A stretch of 64,000 nt of DNA, taken from assembly GCA_963750965.1 (NCBI GenBank), contig CAVVSK010000024.1, positions 1-64,000 on the forward strand, written 5' to 3'. Origin of the DNA: CANKHA01 sp963750965 (GTDB taxonomy: Bacteria > Pseudomonadota > Alphaproteobacteria > Rhizobiales > Xanthobacteraceae). The notes beneath the pieces are model-generated. The model did not search any database. It worked only from the letters and a program-made list of their open reading frames with translations, and had not been told where the DNA came from. This document shows, one piece after another, positions 42,612 through 51,987 of this stretch; within the stretch, counting starts at the first letter, position 1; every line of letters starts with the position of its first letter. The translations under genes were made by a program, and so were the position numbers.

Positions 42612-43427
42612 TCAGCGACGGGTTGCCTGAAATTTGGTTTCGGTCCCGAACACGCCCTCCATTCTGTCGCCGTTGACCTTGCCCCTGTAGACCCTATCCC
42701 CAGCCACGAAAGTTATCTGGTCGCCGCGCATTTTGCCGCTCGTGATGGGGATGGATTCTTGCCCCGATTTCAAGGTCCCGGTCAGCATCTGGTATTTCTG
42801 CTCCAGCGCCAGTTCGCCTTGGGGCAATTGCCAGGTTCCTGCGACTTTTGCGGGGATGACCCAGAACATGGCCTTGCAATAGGAAGTACAATTTTCTGCA
42901 GAAATTCGATCGTCCGGCTCCCAGTCGCCCATATCGAAGGTATTCGACACCACGCGTGTTCCGGGTTTCATTTCCAGCAAGATCGGGCGCAGCTTGAGAT
43001 TCAGGTCCGACAACAGGAACAACGTGATCACCGTCGCCTGGCTGAAGTCGCTCTTGAATATGTCGCCCTCAACGAACGTCGCCAGATCGGAAACGCCGGC
43101 AGCGGCAGCATTGCGTTTCGAGAGTTCGACCAGATCGGGATTGTATTCGATGCCCAGTGCTTTGATGCCGCGCTTCGCGGCGGTGATGACGGTGCGGCCG
43201 TCGCCGGAACCGAGATCGATGACATAATCGTCAACCGTCACTCTCGCCATGTCGAGCATGCGGTCGACCAGCGCCTGCGGCGTTGGCACCCAGACGACGT
43301 CTTTTCCAGACTGACCGACCTGCGGCTCATATGGCTTGGTCGCCGGCTGGGCGACAGCCGCGCCGACCATCATCAGCACAGCGAGGGTCGGGACGGCGAA
43401 CGATCGAAAGACACCAGCGGACGTCAT
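42612..43427 (-). CDS. Exported class I SAM-dependent methyltransferase-like protein
   Basis: A 271-residue protein. The ATG at 43427 has a perfect AGGAGG upstream and opens a Sec signal peptide (PTLAVLMMVGAAVAQP). A class I methyltransferase core follows: VIDLGSGDGRTVITAA (SAM loop), LGIEYNPD, and VEGDIFKSDFSQATVITLFL. The last ~90 residues form a beta-rich extension (TGTLKSGQESIPITSGKMRGD). A SAM enzyme outside the cytoplasm is odd because SAM is not known there. Longer in-frame extensions upstream overlap the next gene and are not coding. Confidence 0.85.
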   Translation of the reverse strand: MTSAGVFRSFAVPTLAVLMMVGAAVAQPATKPYEPQVGQSGKDVVWVPTPQALVDRMLDMARVTVDDYVIDLGSGDGRTVITAAKRGIKALGIEYNPDLVELSKRNAAAAGVSDLATFVEGDIFKSDFSQATVITLFLLSDLNLKLRPILLEMKPGTRVVSNTFDMGDWEPDDRISAENCTSYCKAMFWVIPAKVAGTWQLPQGELALEQKYQMLTGTLKSGQESIPITSGKMRGDQITFVAGDRVYRGKVNGDRMEGVFGTETKFQATRR

Positions 43428-43522
43428 GCAGCCTCCTTTGTCATTTTGCACAAAAGGAACTCGTAGAGCTTCCACTACCGTTGCGCGAGATCCCATCCCG
43501 GATCTGGCCTGTATGCATCGGC

Positions 43523-44869
43523 TTACTCCGCTGGCGCCGGCCGGCGCGCACGATTGAACAATAGCAACGGCGCCCCGACCGCGAGCACGCCCACGCCGAC
43601 CAGTGCGCCGGTGCCGGTATAGGCCAGGCTCGAATACAGCATCCAGAGGCAGGTTCCGACAAAGATAATTGGAAGCACCGGGTATAGCGGCACTCGATAC
43701 GGGGGAGCGTAGTCCGGATGGCGCCGGCGAAAAACAAAAATCGAAATGGCAATCAGCGTCATGAAAAACCAGAACACCGGCGAGGTGTATTCGACCATGG
43801 TCTTGAACCCATCGCGCGTCAGTGCGCCAAGGCCAACGAGGGCGACCGCAATTGCTCCTTGCAGAATGAAGGCGTTTGCCGGGTTTTCCCCCCGCGGGTT
43901 CCAGATGCCAAAAAGTTTCAGCCCGGGGAGATCGCGGCCGAGGGCATAAAAGACACGAGCGCCGGTAAAAATCGTGGCATTCAGCGTGCTCACTGCCGCA
44001 CCGCATACAAACACAGAGAGCATTACCCCGCCGGAAGGCCCAAATGCCGAACGCGCCACATCGGCGGCGACGGCCTGCGACTTCTGAAGTCCTTCGAAAC
44101 CGAGCACGTAGAGATACGCCCAAGCGACGAGGAAATAGATGGCTGTAACGAAAACGACGCTCAATGAGAGGACGCGCACCATATCGCGAGAGCCGCCTTT
44201 CAACTCCGCCGAAATATAGGACGCCTCGTTCCAGCCTCCGTATGTGAGCAGAACGAAGACCATCGCGAGGCCGAGCGGCGCATAGCTGCTTGGGCCGGTG
44301 GAGGTCAGGGACGGTGCTGGACCGCCGCTTGTTGCTGCGACCACGAGGCCCGCTGCTATCAGCATCACGAGGGCGCCAAGATCCAAGACGGTGAAGATTT
44401 GTTGCGCGACCTTACCGTGGATTGTACCTGCGACGTTTATCGCGGTGAAGAGCACTACGACGAGCGCTGCATGGATGGCTGGCCCGTACGCGCCCAGCGG
44501 CACCACGGCGTGTGCATAGTCACCATACACGAAGGCGACCAAAGCTATCGCGCCGGTTTGGATCACTGTGCAGCGGGCCCAGGCGAACATTAAGCCAACG
44601 GATCTGCCATAGGCGCGCGAAAGAAAATGGTACTCGCCACCGGGATCCGGAAAGGCGGTGGCAAGCTCTGCGTAGCACAGGGCTCCGATCAAAGTGAGCA
44701 GGCCCCCGAGCAGCCAGATCGCCAGATAGTTAAAGCTGTTGCCGGCGAATTGCGCCACCTGTTCCGGCGTCGCGAAGATGCCAACGCCCACCATCATCCC
44801 AACGACGATCGCTGCACCGTCGAGCACGGACAAGGTGCCGCGCGGTCCAGCTGTCTTTCCGCTCGACAT
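43523..44869 (-). CDS. APC-superfamily amino acid permease
   Basis: A 448-residue transporter with 12 predicted helices. The APC opening IVVGMMVGVGIFATPEQVA holds the unwound helix 1 substrate site, and the helix 6 region is MVFVLLTYGGWNEASYISAE, typical of LAT/YfnA-like amino acid carriers. It carries no periplasmic partner. The methyltransferase gene follows 95 bases downstream on the same strand. The substrate cannot be assigned further. Confidence 0.92.
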   Translation of the reverse strand: MSSGKTAGPRGTLSVLDGAAIVVGMMVGVGIFATPEQVAQFAGNSFNYLAIWLLGGLLTLIGALCYAELATAFPDPGGEYHFLSRAYGRSVGLMFAWARCTVIQTGAIALVAFVYGDYAHAVVPLGAYGPAIHAALVVVLFTAINVAGTIHGKVAQQIFTVLDLGALVMLIAAGLVVAATSGGPAPSLTSTGPSSYAPLGLAMVFVLLTYGGWNEASYISAELKGGSRDMVRVLSLSVVFVTAIYFLVAWAYLYVLGFEGLQKSQAVAADVARSAFGPSGGVMLSVFVCGAAVSTLNATIFTGARVFYALGRDLPGLKLFGIWNPRGENPANAFILQGAIAVALVGLGALTRDGFKTMVEYTSPVFWFFMTLIAISIFVFRRRHPDYAPPYRVPLYPVLPIIFVGTCLWMLYSSLAYTGTGALVGVGVLAVGAPLLLFNRARRPAPAE

Positions 44870-45198
44870 AGCTATTGGATCCTACATGGATGGATTGCGT
44901 TGGCCGGGGTCGCCAGCAAGTCTCCCACATTGTCCGAACACCTCAAGCCCGCCAAAAGTCCGTCCCCTCGCATTGAGCTTTTTTTGTTGTAATTCAGACA
45001 CTTACCTGGTTCCTGGTGCCTCGTTCATGGCTCCCAGCCGATTTTACCTATTATTGCAATCGGGGCGGTCACAATGGTTTGACTTGCGCCGCAAATCTGT
45101 CAGGGCAAGGCCGGGCCGCAGACGGTGGTTATCGGAGGAGCCGCCGTCACGCACAACAACAGCCTCAAGGGCTGCCCGAACCGAACCGGATCACACGA
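44870..45198. other. Intergenic stretch without a convincing gene
   Basis: About 330 bases between the permease start and the aldolase end. Only short Arg/Ser-rich frames without similarity are present. The promoter of the permease should lie at the left end, and nothing definite can be marked. Confidence 0.5.
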
Positions 45199-46014
45199 TC
45201 AGCCGCGAGCATGCCCGGGCAAGGACGAACGAAATTTCTCGACGGCGCCGCGCGCGGCCTCCATTAGCAGGATGGCGTCGGCCGCATAGGTGAAGAGGCG
45301 GCAACCGCGTTCGAACCACGGCCCGATGTCTTCGCTCCGCTGGATCATCGTCGCGGATGCGCATTCGCCAGCGGATACGGTCTGCACCTCTTTGATGACC
45401 CTTTCATTGGCGGCGATCACATCAGGATGGTTCACCTGCCCACCCAGCCCCATCGCGGTCGACAAATCACCTCGCCCGACGCCGATCACGTCGGCGCCTG
45501 GACGTACCGCGGCTATCTCGCCAACCTTGCCGATTGCATCGGGATCCTCGACGATCGCCCAGATGCATACCCGCTCGTTTTGGCGCCGCACATGCTCGGG
45601 GAAGTCGGAGCGGCGTGAGTTATAGCCGCCCACCCGCGTATGGCCGCAGGCGCCACGGTGGCCGAGCGGCGGATAATACATGGCGTCGACCGCAGCATGA
45701 ATATCTGCCGCGCTCTTCACGCCCGGCAAAGAGATCGCTTCGGCGCCGAGTTCCAGAACCTTCAGGATAAGGCTGGGATCGTGCGTATACAGGCGCACGA
45801 TCGGCGACACACCGCCGGCGTCTGCTGCGCGCAGCATATGCACCAGCGTCTGCCAGTCCGCAGACGCATGCTGCAGGTCGATGATGACATAGTCCATGCC
45901 CGCATTGGCAAACAGTTCGACGATTTCCGGGGAGGGAAAAGTGACATAGGACCCGATCAGGGGCTTGCCCGCCCTGATCACCGCTTTCAGTCCCTGGCGG
46001 GAATCTTTCGGCAT
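45199..46014 (-). CDS. HpcH/HpaI-family aldolase (2-oxo-acid class II aldolase)
   Basis: A 271-residue metal-dependent aldolase of the HpaI/GarL group, which reversibly joins pyruvate with an aldehyde. Visible are the catalytic His region DYVIIDLQHASADWQ, the Arg in SPIVRLY, the metal Glu in WAIVEDPDAI and the metal Asp in DVIGVGRGDLS. Length is normal. No pathway partner is adjacent, so whether it acts on aromatic-degradation products or sugar acids is open. Confidence 0.92.
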   Translation of the reverse strand: MPKDSRQGLKAVIRAGKPLIGSYVTFPSPEIVELFANAGMDYVIIDLQHASADWQTLVHMLRAADAGGVSPIVRLYTHDPSLILKVLELGAEAISLPGVKSAADIHAAVDAMYYPPLGHRGACGHTRVGGYNSRRSDFPEHVRRQNERVCIWAIVEDPDAIGKVGEIAAVRPGADVIGVGRGDLSTAMGLGGQVNHPDVIAANERVIKEVQTVSAGECASATMIQRSEDIGPWFERGCRLFTYAADAILLMEAARGAVEKFRSSLPGHARG

Positions 46015-46195
46015 GCACTCAGTTCGCGGGGGTATTCGACAATGTCCAGGTCGTCATCCCTAGGACAACAGGGAGGCGGCAGCAATAAAGGCCGACCACC
46101 TCGTGGTGACCTACAGGCGAAAACGTGATGGCTGAAAAGCCTTGGGGACGGTCACTCGTCGAGCCGCCTATTCCCTCTGCCGTCCGCTCTTTCGG

Positions 46196-46360
46196 TCATT
46201 TACTGGATGCCACAATCATTTGTGGAGCCAGCCCCGCGTCACCGAACTGAAGGTGGCCCTCGATATGCGCGCGCACCACGAGGAAGGCCATAAGAGTCAC
46301 GACTACCGTGATACCGCCAAACAGCGCTCCCAACAATCCGAGGCTTTTCTTGTCTGCCAT
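46196..46360 (-). CDS. Small single-span membrane protein
   Basis: A 54-residue protein, MADKKSLGLLGALFGGITVV and onward, with one membrane helix (residues about 7-29) and a short soluble tail (HIEGHLQFGDAGLAPQ). AGGAA lies before the ATG. It is the last of three small minus-strand genes in this block. I recognise no family, and the coding call rests on the start signal, a clean helix and lack of alternatives. Confidence 0.6.
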   Translation of the reverse strand: MADKKSLGLLGALFGGITVVVTLMAFLVVRAHIEGHLQFGDAGLAPQMIVASSK

Positions 46361-46473
46361 GGTTCAATTCCTAGTCAACGTGGTGTTCGTACCTGTTCGA
46401 GGGCGGCTTGGCGCAGCGGTTTCGGTAAACACAATCCAACTCAGCAAACGCGTGGGAACCGGAGAATGCGGGG

Positions 46474-46692
46474 TTAAAAGGGCGCCGACGCGGTCGCAGA
46501 AGCAAGGCGCGTCGCCGGTCTGTTTCCATTTTCTATCTGCAGGAGGTTAGTTTTTGGTGAGGAAAGCTTGAGTACGCCTTTCTGCGTGGCGACCACAGGG
46601 GAATCTGTGACCACTTGGGCGCGCGGCAGCGCGCAAATGATCAGCACCGCTGCAAGCGGAAGGGCTAAGAATTTGGGGCTTAGGGGAAGCAT
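46474..46692 (-). CDS. Small exported protein, function unknown
   Basis: A 72-residue protein with a signal peptide (LALPLAAVLIICALPRAQV) and a short mature part rich in Val, Thr and Ala. GAGGAAAA lies just before its ATG. It is the middle member of three small genes encoding membrane or exported products. No family is recognised. Confidence 0.55.
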   Translation of the reverse strand: MLPLSPKFLALPLAAVLIICALPRAQVVTDSPVVATQKGVLKLSSPKTNLLQIENGNRPATRLASATASAPF

Positions 46693-46750
46693 CGGCTTTT
46701 CCTCGGGGATAGAAGGCTCTGCAAGCCATTAGCTGCGTTCAATCGAGCGG

Positions 46751-47125
46751 TTAAAAGTTAGCAGCGTGCATGACATTCGGGGCGGCAGCCGTGACTGCGC
46801 TGTTCGATTCGTGACTGACGATCCGAACCGGCCGCTCGTGTGCCGCGGCGAGGCAAGCGCCGGAGTAATACGGCCAGGCTTGCTCACGACAATGCGTGCG
46901 GTCGCCGGCATTGGCCGTCGTCGCAAGCTGCTGAAGATTCTGCAAATCCTTCACCGCCGCCTGGGCTTCGCGTCGCGCCGCGACAAGATCGACGGCCTGA
47001 CGCTCGGTAGCGGCCTTGGCCGCCCCATTCGCGGCGGTGAGCATGTGATTGACCGCAATCTCGTCCGCGACCACATAAATCAGCGAGACAAGGGCCGAAA
47101 TCCCAACCATAATCTTGGTATTCAT
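46751..47125 (-). CDS. Membrane-anchored helical protein, function unknown
   Basis: A 124-residue protein. An N-terminal hydrophobic segment (MVGISALVSLIYVVADEIAV) is followed by a long helical, Ala-rich stretch (about residues 30-75, with RREAQAAVKDLQNLQQ) and a tail with two cysteines. GGAGG lies before the ATG at 47125. A longer upstream start would only extend it into the promoter region. It lies beside the signalling locus, but no link is proven. Confidence 0.6.
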   Translation of the reverse strand: MNTKIMVGISALVSLIYVVADEIAVNHMLTAANGAAKAATERQAVDLVAARREAQAAVKDLQNLQQLATTANAGDRTHCREQAWPYYSGACLAAAHERPVRIVSHESNSAVTAAAPNVMHAANF

Positions 47126-47290
47126 TGAAGCCTCCATGCATGCCTTTGCGGCTATGTTCTGGAGACCAGATATAAAGTGGCCCTCTTTCCAGGCGTTTTC
47201 GTCGCCCAAGGATTATGGTTTCTTCGCGGCGCGAAATGTTTCGTCGGGATGCCCGCGACGAAACAAAAGGCCCAATACCCGCCCTAAAGC

Positions 47291-48019
47291 CTAGGTTTTA
47301 TCGTCCAGGGGCGAAAACACATATCCTCCTCCCCGGACTGTGCGGATCACGCGAGGATGAGCCGGATCGGGCTCGATCTTGCGGCGGATTCTCATGATCC
47401 GGATATCAATCGCACGGTCAAATGCTTCCGGATCGCGCGCATTGGCGAGATCGAGGAGCCGTTCGCGTGATAGGACCTTCTTGGGATTGTCGGCAAAAAC
47501 TTTTAGCAAACTGAACTCTGAGGCTGTGAGCTGGTGCTCGTTTCCATCCGTGTCGCGCAGGGTTTGCGCCTCAACGTTCAGCCATTTCACCCCGAATTGC
47601 ACCAGCGTGTTCTTCGATTCGGACTGCGTCCCGACTGCGGGCTTTGCCGCGGCGCTCCGGCGTAGCACCGCACGAATGCGCGCGAGCAGTTCACGCAATT
47701 CGCACGGCTTGGCAAGATAGTCGTCGGCACCAAGCTCAAGGCCCACGATCCGGTCCACCGGACTCGCAGTCGCCGTCAGCATAATCACCGCCACTCCCGT
47801 CCGTTGCTTGAGATCACGGATAATCGAAAGGCCATCTTCCTCAGGCATATTGAGGTCTAGAACCACGAGGTCAGGCATCCGGACGTTGATAGCCTGTCGC
47901 AGGCTGCGGCCGCCGTCGCACAACTGAACATCGAAGCCTTGCATCCCGAGGTATTCGCCAATCATTTCCCGAGTAGGCGCTTCGTCATCGACAACGACAA
48001 TGTAATTGCGCGTGGTCAT
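47291..48019 (-). CDS. OmpR/PhoB-family response regulator
   Basis: A 242-residue DNA-binding response regulator. The receiver has Asp11/Asp12, the phosphorylation Asp55 (LVVLDLNMPEEDG), the Thr in IMLTAT and the Lys in YLAKPCELREL. A winged-helix output domain follows from about residue 140 (LTASEFSLLKVFADNPKKVLSRE; RTVRGGGYVF). It overlaps the hybrid kinase gene by four bases and is the output of the three-gene signalling operon. Confidence 0.95.
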   Translation of the reverse strand: MTTRNYIVVVDDEAPTREMIGEYLGMQGFDVQLCDGGRSLRQAINVRMPDLVVLDLNMPEEDGLSIIRDLKQRTGVAVIMLTATASPVDRIVGLELGADDYLAKPCELRELLARIRAVLRRSAAAKPAVGTQSESKNTLVQFGVKWLNVEAQTLRDTDGNEHQLTASEFSLLKVFADNPKKVLSRERLLDLANARDPEAFDRAIDIRIMRIRRKIEPDPAHPRVIRTVRGGGYVFSPLDDKT

Positions 48020-49749
48020 GTTGCCGGCAACCTGATTGCGAATGTCGTTCCGGGACCAGAACCACTGCTTTCCACCGCAACCGAACCGCCATGCAAATTC
48101 ACGATGCGTTTTACGATAGAGAGCCCCAGCCCGGTAGAACTTTCGCCTCCCGTAGGCTTGGCCGAAAGCCTCTGAAACCGGCCGAACAGTCGCACCATGT
48201 CTTCAGGTGAAAGGCCGGGACCTTCATCGGCAACGGAAATGATGACGTCTTCCGCCTGCTGCGTCACGGAAACCCGGATCGTCGAATTCCCCGGGCTATA
48301 TTTGATCGCATTGCTGACCAGATTGTCGATTGCTTCCCGCAATCGATCTGCGTCGCAAGACGCATTCAGTTGCTCGGGCGCGGCGAACAAAAGCGTCTGA
48401 TTTTTCTTGGCTGCGAGAGGCTGATTGGCAGCGCACTGCTCCGCCGCTAAGGCGGCAATGTTGACCGTCTCTTTTCGGATCTTGATGTCCATGGCATCAG
48501 CCATCGCGTCGGAGAGAAGATTGTTGACCATCTCTGACAGGTTCCGGGCAGCATTCGAGATGTGGTCGATTTGCGCCACGAGATTTTCCGTCTCCGGCCC
48601 GGGATTCAGCATGCTCGTGAGCATCTCGGCGCGTCCAAGAATTACGCCCAGCGGATTACGCAGATCGTGCGCTACAGTGCTCAGTATATCGCTTTTGAAG
48701 GCGTTTACCTTCTGCAACTCCGTCCATCGGGAAGCCAGTCTGCGGTTGGCGCTGGTCAGTTCCCGCGTGCGATCGGCAACCCGCTGTTCAAGTTGGGCAT
48801 TCGCCTCTTGAAGCTGCTGATAGAGAATAACGTTGTCGAATGCGACCGAGAGCCGGCTGGTGAAGATTTCAACGAGCGTGCGATCGGTGGCTGACAACTC
48901 ACGTGCTGCTTCCAACAGCACCACGACCTCTCGTCCGCTACCGGTCTGAATGTAGAGAATAGACCTATCGCCGGTAAAGTCATGACGACGACGTTGAAAT
49001 GCTTCTTCGACCAGTCGTCTGAGGTCATCTTTCAACGGCGCAGCCAGCGAACCGCCGCCGATGTCGCGATAGCATCCCGAGCCTGCAAGAACTGAAAAGC
49101 TCGGCGTTCCGGCGCCGTTTTCCCGCAGCACCAGAATCCCGGCACAGTCGGCATTGAGCAGCGAAGCCATCTGCGTCAGAACCCCTTCCGCCAGGCGCTG
49201 CATGGATTTCAGGTCGAACATTGTCGAGGCGGCATCAATGATGATTTCAAGACCGCGCCGGGTTTCGACCATACGCTGAAGTTGCTGATAGCCGCGCAAT
49301 GCCGCCGTCAGGGACGTAAAAAGTCGGTCGGCCGTCAATTCGTTTTTTGCTTTGTAGTCGTTGATGTCGTAATCGACGATGACCCTGCGCTCCGGCGCCT
49401 GGCCCGGTTGGCCGGTCCGCAATATAATTCGGAGCGATTCTCGGTTCAGCGTGGTGCGGACATATTCGATCAGACCCAGCCCTGCGTCGTCTGTTTCCAT
49501 GATGACGTCGAGAAGCACCACGGCCACATCCGGGTGCGCCTCGAGCAGTTGCCGCCCTTCCGCCGCCGAATAAGCTGATATCAGTTCGAGGCCGTGGCCG
49601 TTGAGGACATAGTCGCTTAGCGCCAGGCGTGTCCCGTCGTGGACACTCGGATCATCATCGATGATGGCGACCTTCCACGGCTTGGCAGATACCGCCGGAG
49701 CGCGGCCTTCCGGTTCGTCAATGAGTTGAAGAAAGTCATCTTCATTCAT
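48016..49749 (-). CDS. Receiver-DUF3369-histidine kinase hybrid
   Basis: A 577-residue cytoplasmic signalling protein. Domains in order: a receiver (residues about 25-150, phosphorylation Asp81 in VVLLDVIME), a DUF3369/GAF-like sensor region (155-310, ADCAGILVLRENG), a coiled coil (310-350), HisKA with His361 (TVAHDLRNPLGVILG) and an HATPase domain (DNLVSNAIKYSPG; VADEGPGLS; TGLGLSIVKR). The receiver-first order means it can be both phosphorylated and a phosphodonor, so I infer a phosphorelay from the next kinase to the OmpR regulator. ATG 49749 lies inside the end of the upstream kinase gene. Confidence 0.92.
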   Translation of the reverse strand: MNEDDFLQLIDEPEGRAPAVSAKPWKVAIIDDDPSVHDGTRLALSDYVLNGHGLELISAYSAAEGRQLLEAHPDVAVVLLDVIMETDDAGLGLIEYVRTTLNRESLRIILRTGQPGQAPERRVIVDYDINDYKAKNELTADRLFTSLTAALRGYQQLQRMVETRRGLEIIIDAASTMFDLKSMQRLAEGVLTQMASLLNADCAGILVLRENGAGTPSFSVLAGSGCYRDIGGGSLAAPLKDDLRRLVEEAFQRRRHDFTGDRSILYIQTGSGREVVVLLEAARELSATDRTLVEIFTSRLSVAFDNVILYQQLQEANAQLEQRVADRTRELTSANRRLASRWTELQKVNAFKSDILSTVAHDLRNPLGVILGRAEMLTSMLNPGPETENLVAQIDHISNAARNLSEMVNNLLSDAMADAMDIKIRKETVNIAALAAEQCAANQPLAAKKNQTLLFAAPEQLNASCDADRLREAIDNLVSNAIKYSPGNSTIRVSVTQQAEDVIISVADEGPGLSPEDMVRLFGRFQRLSAKPTGGESSTGLGLSIVKRIVNLHGGSVAVESSGSGPGTTFAIRLPAT

Positions 49750-51790
49750 CAATGTGCGCTCCCGAAGGTGGCGCTGCGCCGCTTTCCATCGGTGCCTGGC
49801 GGGGAAGCACCAGCCTAAATACAGTCCCACGCCCGGGCTTAGAATTCAGGACCAACTGTCCACCCAGACGTCGCGTGACGAGAGTATGAATGATGTGAAG
49901 CCCCAGTCCGGTTCCTCCTTCATTGCGACGCGTCGTAAAAAATGGATCGAAGGCCTGCTTCCGCACTTCCTCCGTCATTCCGATGCCGTCGTCCGCAACA
50001 ATAACTTCAACATTTTCCTGGTCCAGGGCCCGCGCTTCTATCCTGACGCGCCCAGCACGGCCTTCAGGAAAGCCGTGCGTCACCGAGTTAAGGAAAAGAT
50101 TTGTAATCACCTGCCCATAGGAGCCGGGATAGCTGTTCATCAGAAGCCCTTTGGCGCAATCGACGTCCAATGTAATCGGTGCTTTCTTCAGGACCGGCCG
50201 CACACTTGCGACTATCTGACTCGTGGCTTCGCAAAGGTCGAACTCGCGCTGGTCGGCCACGCTCCGATCGACAGCGACTTGCTTAAACGACTGAATTAGC
50301 TCACCGGCGCGCAACAGATTGGTTACAAGGAGCTGCGCGGAATCGCGGTTTAAGGCTATGAATTCTTCAAATTTGGAGCGGCGTATTGCGCCGTCTTTTA
50401 TCTCTTTGGCGAACAGTTCGCAACGGCGCTGCAGACTGGAGGCGACCGTCAGGCTGATTCCGACGGGGTTGTTGACCTCGTGTGCTACGCCCGCAACCAG
50501 GCCGCCAAGCGCCGCCAGCTTTTCAGCTTCAATCAGACTGCGCTGAGCGGAACGCAAATCGGCGAGCGCCTTTTCCGCACGCTCTTTTGCACCCCGTAAA
50601 TCGTTCTCTACGCGTTTCTTCGCGATCGCATTTTCCCGGAACACTACGACACTGCGCGCCATGTCGCCGATCTCATCGCGCGCCTTGGCTCCCGGAATAG
50701 TACGATCGTATTGCTCAGCGACGATCGCGCGCATCGCAGTGCGAAGTTGGCGCAACGGAACGATGATGCTGCTGCCGATTACAACAGATACAAAGAGCAC
50801 TGCCAGAACAAAGCTTACAGCGACAAACGCTATCACGCGGTAGATATTCGCTAAAGCCCGATCGAAACGGGTCTGCGCTTCTTGCTCCCGTTTCCGCATC
50901 TCTGAAGACAAGCCCTCGATCGTCGTAATCATCTTGGCCTGATTTTCGTCGATAGTGGTGCTCAGGATCTCAGCGCGTCTCTTCACATGACCGGAAAGTC
51001 TGCGCACGCCTTGTCGCAGGATATAAATCTGCTCCCCGAGATCTTTTAGAATAGCGCGTTGAGCACCATCAACCGCCAAATCCGAAGCTTGCTGAATTGC
51101 CGTTTGCATATGCGATAGCGCCTGGTCCGCTTCGTTTACGCGTGTTGCTCCCGCCGGCCCATACAGCGCATTGGCCGCGGTAAACGCAGCGATAAAGAAT
51201 TCCCGGGATTGGCGAACCGGCGCCAAAATTTCTGCGCCCTCACCGGTCCGGTCCAGAGCCGTGTAAAGACTCGCGATTGCGTTCGCCGGCGCGACGATCT
51301 CCGCATCGTAGCTTTGTGATATTGCGGTTTGTTCCGCCCGTAAGTCAGCAAAGCCGTCAAACAGCCTTTCCGTGGCCGCGCTAAGCTCGTTTACAGAGCT
51401 GGACAGCATCGAGTCATCTTTGCCTCGCAAGCCTAGTGTTCCCAGGACGGCTTCGCGCAGCAGCAAAATTTCAGCAAAAATATCGGGCCCGGGCTGATTG
51501 ATATAGCGGTGAATAAGACTCTGGAGGCGCCCGGACTCGCTTTGCAGCAATCCAAGTAACTGGTCTGACTGGCGAACCTGCCGGACCTCATTCCAGGCTG
51601 AGTTTAAGATCCGCGCGCCATTCCAGATCAAAGCGGCGAGAACGAGTGCGACAAGAATGTTGAGCACCGCAAGCAGCAAGATACGCCAGCGGATCGGAAT
51701 GGCACGGATATAGTCATCGGCCGCAAGCAGCGGACCGGCCCAGAATTTGAAAACAGATGCGCCGGCCCGGCGTTGGCCTACGCCTGCCAC
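49742..51790 (-). CDS. Membrane sensor histidine kinase
   Basis: A 682-residue kinase. Transmembrane helices at about 37-57 and 318-344 bracket a large (~260-residue) mostly helical periplasmic sensor. HAMP (345-395) and a coiled coil follow, then HisKA with His437 (GLVAGVAHEVNNPVG) and HATPase motifs (TNLFLNSVTHGF; VADDGIGM; GGTGLGLHII). It starts at GTG 51790 with GGAG upstream. It heads the minus-strand signalling operon and is divergent from a UgpB-like binding-protein gene, which might present the ligand. Confidence 0.94.
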   Translation of the reverse strand: MAGVGQRRAGASVFKFWAGPLLAADDYIRAIPIRWRILLLAVLNILVALVLAALIWNGARILNSAWNEVRQVRQSDQLLGLLQSESGRLQSLIHRYINQPGPDIFAEILLLREAVLGTLGLRGKDDSMLSSSVNELSAATERLFDGFADLRAEQTAISQSYDAEIVAPANAIASLYTALDRTGEGAEILAPVRQSREFFIAAFTAANALYGPAGATRVNEADQALSHMQTAIQQASDLAVDGAQRAILKDLGEQIYILRQGVRRLSGHVKRRAEILSTTIDENQAKMITTIEGLSSEMRKREQEAQTRFDRALANIYRVIAFVAVSFVLAVLFVSVVIGSSIIVPLRQLRTAMRAIVAEQYDRTIPGAKARDEIGDMARSVVVFRENAIAKKRVENDLRGAKERAEKALADLRSAQRSLIEAEKLAALGGLVAGVAHEVNNPVGISLTVASSLQRRCELFAKEIKDGAIRRSKFEEFIALNRDSAQLLVTNLLRAGELIQSFKQVAVDRSVADQREFDLCEATSQIVASVRPVLKKAPITLDVDCAKGLLMNSYPGSYGQVITNLFLNSVTHGFPEGRAGRVRIEARALDQENVEVIVADDGIGMTEEVRKQAFDPFFTTRRNEGGTGLGLHIIHTLVTRRLGGQLVLNSKPGRGTVFRLVLPRQAPMESGAAPPSGAHIDE

Positions 51791-51987
51791 GCCTAGCTCT
51801 CCGTGCGGGTATTAGCGGCGCGGACCGCCGGTGGCACGAGACTGGCATCGCCTCTGCCGGCGGCCCGGAGCGCCAATGCCGTTTCAGCGAGATAATTCAA
51901 AGCCGGAAAACAACGATTTGGTGTTGAAGCCATGGTCGCCAAGCATGCTACAATGGAACTTCGTTTTGCACCACCACTCAGAGAAGC

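Noticed and set aside
43428..44123. Long N-terminal extension of the methyltransferase
   Set aside because: It runs antiparallel in frame over the APC permease gene and is Arg/Cys-rich. The AGGAGG before 43427 fixes the start.
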